Shown here piece by piece: positions 61,320 through 64,000 of a stretch of 64,000 nucleotides of DNA. The stretch is from assembly GCA_017540085.1 (NCBI GenBank), contig JAFYBQ010000028.1:90338-154337 (forward strand), in the 5' to 3' direction. The notes beneath the pieces were generated by a model. It ran no database searches. It had not been told where the DNA came from and saw only the letters and a program-made list of their open reading frames with translations. The number at the start of each line of letters is the position of its first letter. Position 1 is the stretch's first letter. Source of the DNA: Synergistaceae bacterium (GTDB taxonomy: Bacteria > Synergistota > Synergistia > Synergistales > Aminobacteriaceae). The translations under genes were made by a program, and so were the position numbers.

Positions 61320-62416
61320 TTCCCCGCGCCTTTTGCCGCAAATATTCCATGATAAAATCCCCTATATCGCCGTCAAGAACCGCCTGAACGTTTCCGCGCT
61401 CGTAATTTGTGCGGTGATCTTTCACCAGCGTGTAGGGGTGAAGAACGTAGCTGCGAATCTGACTGCCCCATGCCGACTCTTTCTTCTCGCCCACAACTGA
61501 AGACAATTCCGCCTGCCGCTCCTGCTCGGCCATGTCGTATAGCCGACTCTTGAGGACGTGAAGCGCGGTCTGCCTGTTCATGTGCTGGCTTCTCTCATTC
61601 TGACACGTAACAACAATTCCCGTCGGGATGTGAGTAATTCGGACGGCTGAGTCTGTTCTGTTGACGTACTGACCTCCCGCACCTGATGCCCGGAACGTGT
61701 CAACCTTCAAATCCTCCGGGCGAATCTCAATGTCAACATCATCGCTAAATTCCGGGGATACTAAAACGCTCGCGAAACTCGTGTGCCTCCTGTGTGCGCT
61801 GTCAAACGGCGAAATCCTCACAAGTCGGTGTACTCCCCTTTCAGCCTTCAGAAGGCCGTATGCGTAAGTCCCCTCAATCATGAGTGTTGCGTTCTTTATG
61901 CCCTCGTCATCATCTGCGGAAGCCTCTATCACTTTTGCCCGGAGATTCGTGCGCTCACAGTAACGCAGGTACATTCGCATGAGCATTGCCGCCCAGTCCT
62001 GAGAGTCAAGGCCGCCCGAACCTGAATGTATCATCAATATTGCGTTTGATGAGTCGTAGCGGTCATTCAGCAGGAGAAGCAGCCCGAACTGCTCAAGCTC
62101 CATGTGTAAATCCGCAGACCGCCGGAAAAATTCGCGCTCCAATTCCGAGTCGTCATTCTCCGTCAATATCTCTGCGATTGCTGACAGCTCGCCAAATTCT
62201 GACTGTATAGCCCTCACTGCGTCAAGCCGGGAAGAGACCTGCGATAATTCTTTGAGGACTTCCTCTCGGCCTTCACTGCTCCAAAAATCGGGGGCTGATG
62301 TCTTGTCCGTAAGCCTCCGGGACTGAGACTCTAATGCGCCTATGTCAAAGGCTGTCCTGCATATCGTGAAGCATTGTATGCAGTTCTTCCAGTTCTGTCT
62401 TAATGTTGGGATTCAT
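61312..62416 (-). CDS. prfB: Peptide chain release factor 2, programmed +1 frameshift
   Basis: RF2, 367 residues, ends translation at UGA and UAA. The first 23 codons (ATG at 62416) end in CTT TGA C; the TGA is at 62347-62345 on the minus strand, and the main part is read after a +1 shift. The stop-reading SPF tripeptide is in ISPFDSAHRR and the GGQ motif in SGAGGQYVNR. The shift site is the classic autoregulation: low RF2 lets the ribosome pause at UGA and slip. An AGGA lies seven bases before CTT in place of a strong internal Shine-Dalgarno sequence. It heads the S55-tmk-holB operon. Confidence 0.96.
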
Positions 62417-62460
62417 GATTATGCCTTTCATTGTGATTTTGCGGATAATGATAGCACATG

Positions 62461-62491
62461 AAAAAAGCCCCCTCCATTTCGGAAGGAGCTT
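62461..62491 (-). terminator. Terminator of the Synerg-CTERM gene
   Basis: On the minus strand AAGCTCCTTCC pairs with GGAGGGGGCTT (11 bp with one G-T and one mismatch) around GAAAT, followed by TTTT, just after the stop at 62510. Confidence 0.85.
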
Positions 62492-62509
62492 GTAATTTCT
62501 GACGCGCCG

Positions 62510-64000
62510 CTAATGTTTCTTACGGCTGATTAACGCGAGTCCCGCAAGAAGTATCACACCGCCGAATCCCGCGCTACATCCTCCGCTTGAAGAGGCCAGA
62601 CCTATTACATTGTCGCCCTCTGAGCTATTCCTGCTTGTGGTGATTGCAGGAGAGTACACATAATTAGGCTCAAGATACGCCGCTACGTTTACGTGCCTGT
62701 TTGCCGGGACTGTATACACTTCATTCCCATCATCATCAAGGAACGCGTAATCACCCTCATAATTCGCTGAGGCATTCACGCTCCCCGCGCTGACCGATGT
62801 TAATGTCATGTCGAGGAATATTGTATCTCCCGGCGGGAGATTGTCGAGGCTGACACCGAAAACGTAAATCGCTGCCGTCTCAACCGTAATTTCAGGAAGC
62901 ACAACCGCAACTTCACGCCCCTGCTCTGTAATCGCTGTGAGCTGGCTGGCAGGAAGGTCTGACACTGTGCGCGATGCCCCCGCCGATGACTCTGGCAATT
63001 CCGCAACAATTGAACCTGGCCTGCTGAAGATGTCCCGCAGTGATGAGGCTTTATCCTGAACGTTAATGCCGGGCTTTGTCGGCCTCGCTGAATTCGGTGT
63101 AACGTCCGGGCTTGTGGGTCTAACGTCCGGGCTAATGGGTCTAACGTCGGGGCTTGTGGGTCTGATGTCCGGGCTTGTAGGTCTGATGTCCGGGCTTGTA
63201 GGTCTGATGTCCGGGCTTGTAGGTCTAATGTCCGGGCTTGTAGGTCTGATGTCCGGGCTAATGGGTCTAATGTCCGGGCTAATGGGCCTAACGTCCGGGC
63301 TTGGCTCGGCAGGAAGTCCGCGCAGTATTTCTAGGTCATGCGAGGTAGCCGCCGCCGTTATCACAGGACGGTACACGCCATCCGCGAAATACGCCGCAAC
63401 GCTGATATACTCATCACCGCTCACAGCTCCCGTCAAGTTTCCGCTGTCGTCAATGAATATCTGCCTGTCCAGATCCGCCGATGTTACGTAGTACCCTCTG
63501 TGATACATCGAATATACATCGCCGGAACGTTCCGCGCTCCAGAATATTGCCTGATTGCGGCCGGTTATGTTGTCAGCAGGAAGCCTGAACACGTAGAAGC
63601 CCGGCTCATAGATATACATCTCAGGAAGCACTACCGCCACAAGCTGGGGAACATCCGCGCTCAAAAGCTCGTCCTTCATGGCCTTCCACACTTCAGCGGC
63701 ATCACGCGAGGCAATCACGCGCATATTCTCATCATTGAACATGTCGACACCGTAGGGAAGATTCAGGCCGTCAACAAAATCCCACACCGCCGAATATGCG
63801 TCCGCTGATGGGTCTTTGGGCATTGCGAAACGCGGATATACTGATAGGCCGTCATAGCCTACATCTTTCGGGGACTCGTCATATTCCGGCTCATCAGTTA
63901 CTGTGCCTGCCTTGTCGGGCGACACTGTGCCGTATTCCGTCCAGCTTGAAGTGTTGCCGGGCTTCAGGGCTTCCATCAGCGCGTCAACGTCATCTGTCAG
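62510..64000 (-). CDS. Large surface protein with Synerg-CTERM anchor, 5' end outside the window
   Basis: At least 496 residues; the frame is open to the window edge, so the start lies beyond it. Order from the visible start: an acidic, Tyr-rich domain; a region with DEYISVAAYFADGVYRPVITA; a 7-residue repeat RP(I/T)SPD(I/V) in about nine copies (63085-63300); a second beta-rich unit with NVAAYLEPNYVYSPAITTSRN, similar to the first; and the tail SSGGCSAGFGG, a hydrophobic helix and RKKH. The tail is the Synerg-CTERM sorting signal. The repeats form a stalk between two similar domains. A terminator lies after the stop. Confidence 0.9.
   Translation of the reverse strand: MTDDVDALMEALKPGNTSSWTEYGTVSPDKAGTVTDEPEYDESPKDVGYDGLSVYPRFAMPKDPSADAYSAVWDFVDGLNLPYGVDMFNDENMRVIASRDAAEVWKAMKDELLSADVPQLVAVVLPEMYIYEPGFYVFRLPADNITGRNQAIFWSAERSGDVYSMYHRGYYVTSADLDRQIFIDDSGNLTGAVSGDEYISVAAYFADGVYRPVITAAATSHDLEILRGLPAEPSPDVRPISPDIRPISPDIRPTSPDIRPTSPDIRPTSPDIRPTSPDIRPTSPDVRPISPDVRPTSPDVTPNSARPTKPGINVQDKASSLRDIFSRPGSIVAELPESSAGASRTVSDLPASQLTAITEQGREVAVVLPEITVETAAIYVFGVSLDNLPPGDTIFLDMTLTSVSAGSVNASANYEGDYAFLDDDGNEVYTVPANRHVNVAAYLEPNYVYSPAITTSRNSSEGDNVIGLASSSGGCSAGFGGVILLAGLALISRKKH

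Noticed and set aside
63066..63300. Regular 21-bp repeats considered as a CRISPR array
   Set aside because: The units are contiguous, without spacers, and lie in frame within a surface protein gene.

Overview
The window looks like the chromosome of an anaerobic, diderm, non-sporulating bacterium of the phylum Synergistota. Two proteins (31518-33320 and 62510-64000) end in a GCSA-type tail followed by a membrane helix and basic residues, which fits the Synerg-CTERM sorting signal of that phylum. An SLH-domain outer-membrane porin, a SpoIID protein and an S55 (SpoIVB-like) protease occur without other sporulation genes, also typical of Synergistota. I saw no rRNA, tRNA, prophage or CRISPR array. 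Most of the window is dense housekeeping sequence; TTG and GTG starts backed by strong Shine-Dalgarno sequences are common (purA, dcd, nadK, ruvC, nadE, rseP, HIT protein).

Layout. 0-3.4 kb: end of an unknown gene, two tandem ADP-ribosylglycohydrolases and a guaB closely resembling the Tritrichomonas-type IMP dehydrogenase. 3.5-4.4 kb: a broken acyltransferase. 4.5-18.1 kb, minus strand: a long cell-envelope and division run (yhaM, rlu, yibE/F, ppx, unknown gene, ftsE, ftsX, two EnvC-like M23 proteins, an S41 protease) leading into purA-rimI, with a DMT transporter carrying a His-rich tail at its head. 18.1-21.1 kb: dcd-nadK-recN. 21.2-29.6 kb, minus: thioredoxin, glutathione peroxidase, a decayed glycosyltransferase, queA-spoIID-ruvC-yebC, nadE, manA, alr. 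29.6-33.4 kb: an IS200/IS605-like right-end relic, then a promoter with an 8-bp tandem repeat at its start site driving three secreted surface proteins. 33.4-38.3 kb: a DEAD-type helicase with a DEGD box, two secreted proteins, rlmN, GDP-fucose synthase. 38.4-42.1 kb: queH, HIT, YigZ, a beta-lactamase-fold hydrolase, a PatB-type aminotransferase. 42.1-43.3 kb: an unidentified folded RNA-like element and a glycosyltransferase whose start is separated from its body by a frame-breaking heptamer repeat. 43.3-52.4 kb: rseP-ispG, an acetyltransferase, gntP permease, phosphomannomutase, trmB, rsmD (with a palindromic element inserted in frame), a MATE pump, coaD. 52.4-56.7 kb: GIY-YIG protein, secreted protein, SLH porin with a long leader, RelB/YoeB-like toxin-antitoxin pair. 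56.7-64 kb, minus: prfB (programmed frameshift)-S55 protease-tmk-yaaR-holB-ricT, and a partial Synerg-CTERM surface protein.

How it fits together. FtsEX with its EnvC-like partners and the S41 protease would control peptidoglycan cutting at division. guaB and purA sit at the two exits from IMP. queA and queH serve queuosine modification of tRNA. manA, phosphomannomutase and GDP-fucose synthase supply activated sugars for surface glycan, while three surface-glycan genes are broken or frame-shifted (acyltransferase, DUF6625-like glycosyltransferase, GT2). The most interesting signals are two short tandem repeats placed to switch surface genes on and off, two compact folded intergenic elements I cannot name, a SpoIID gene with a stop codon just before its signature motif, and leaderless TATAAT-N6-ATG promoters.
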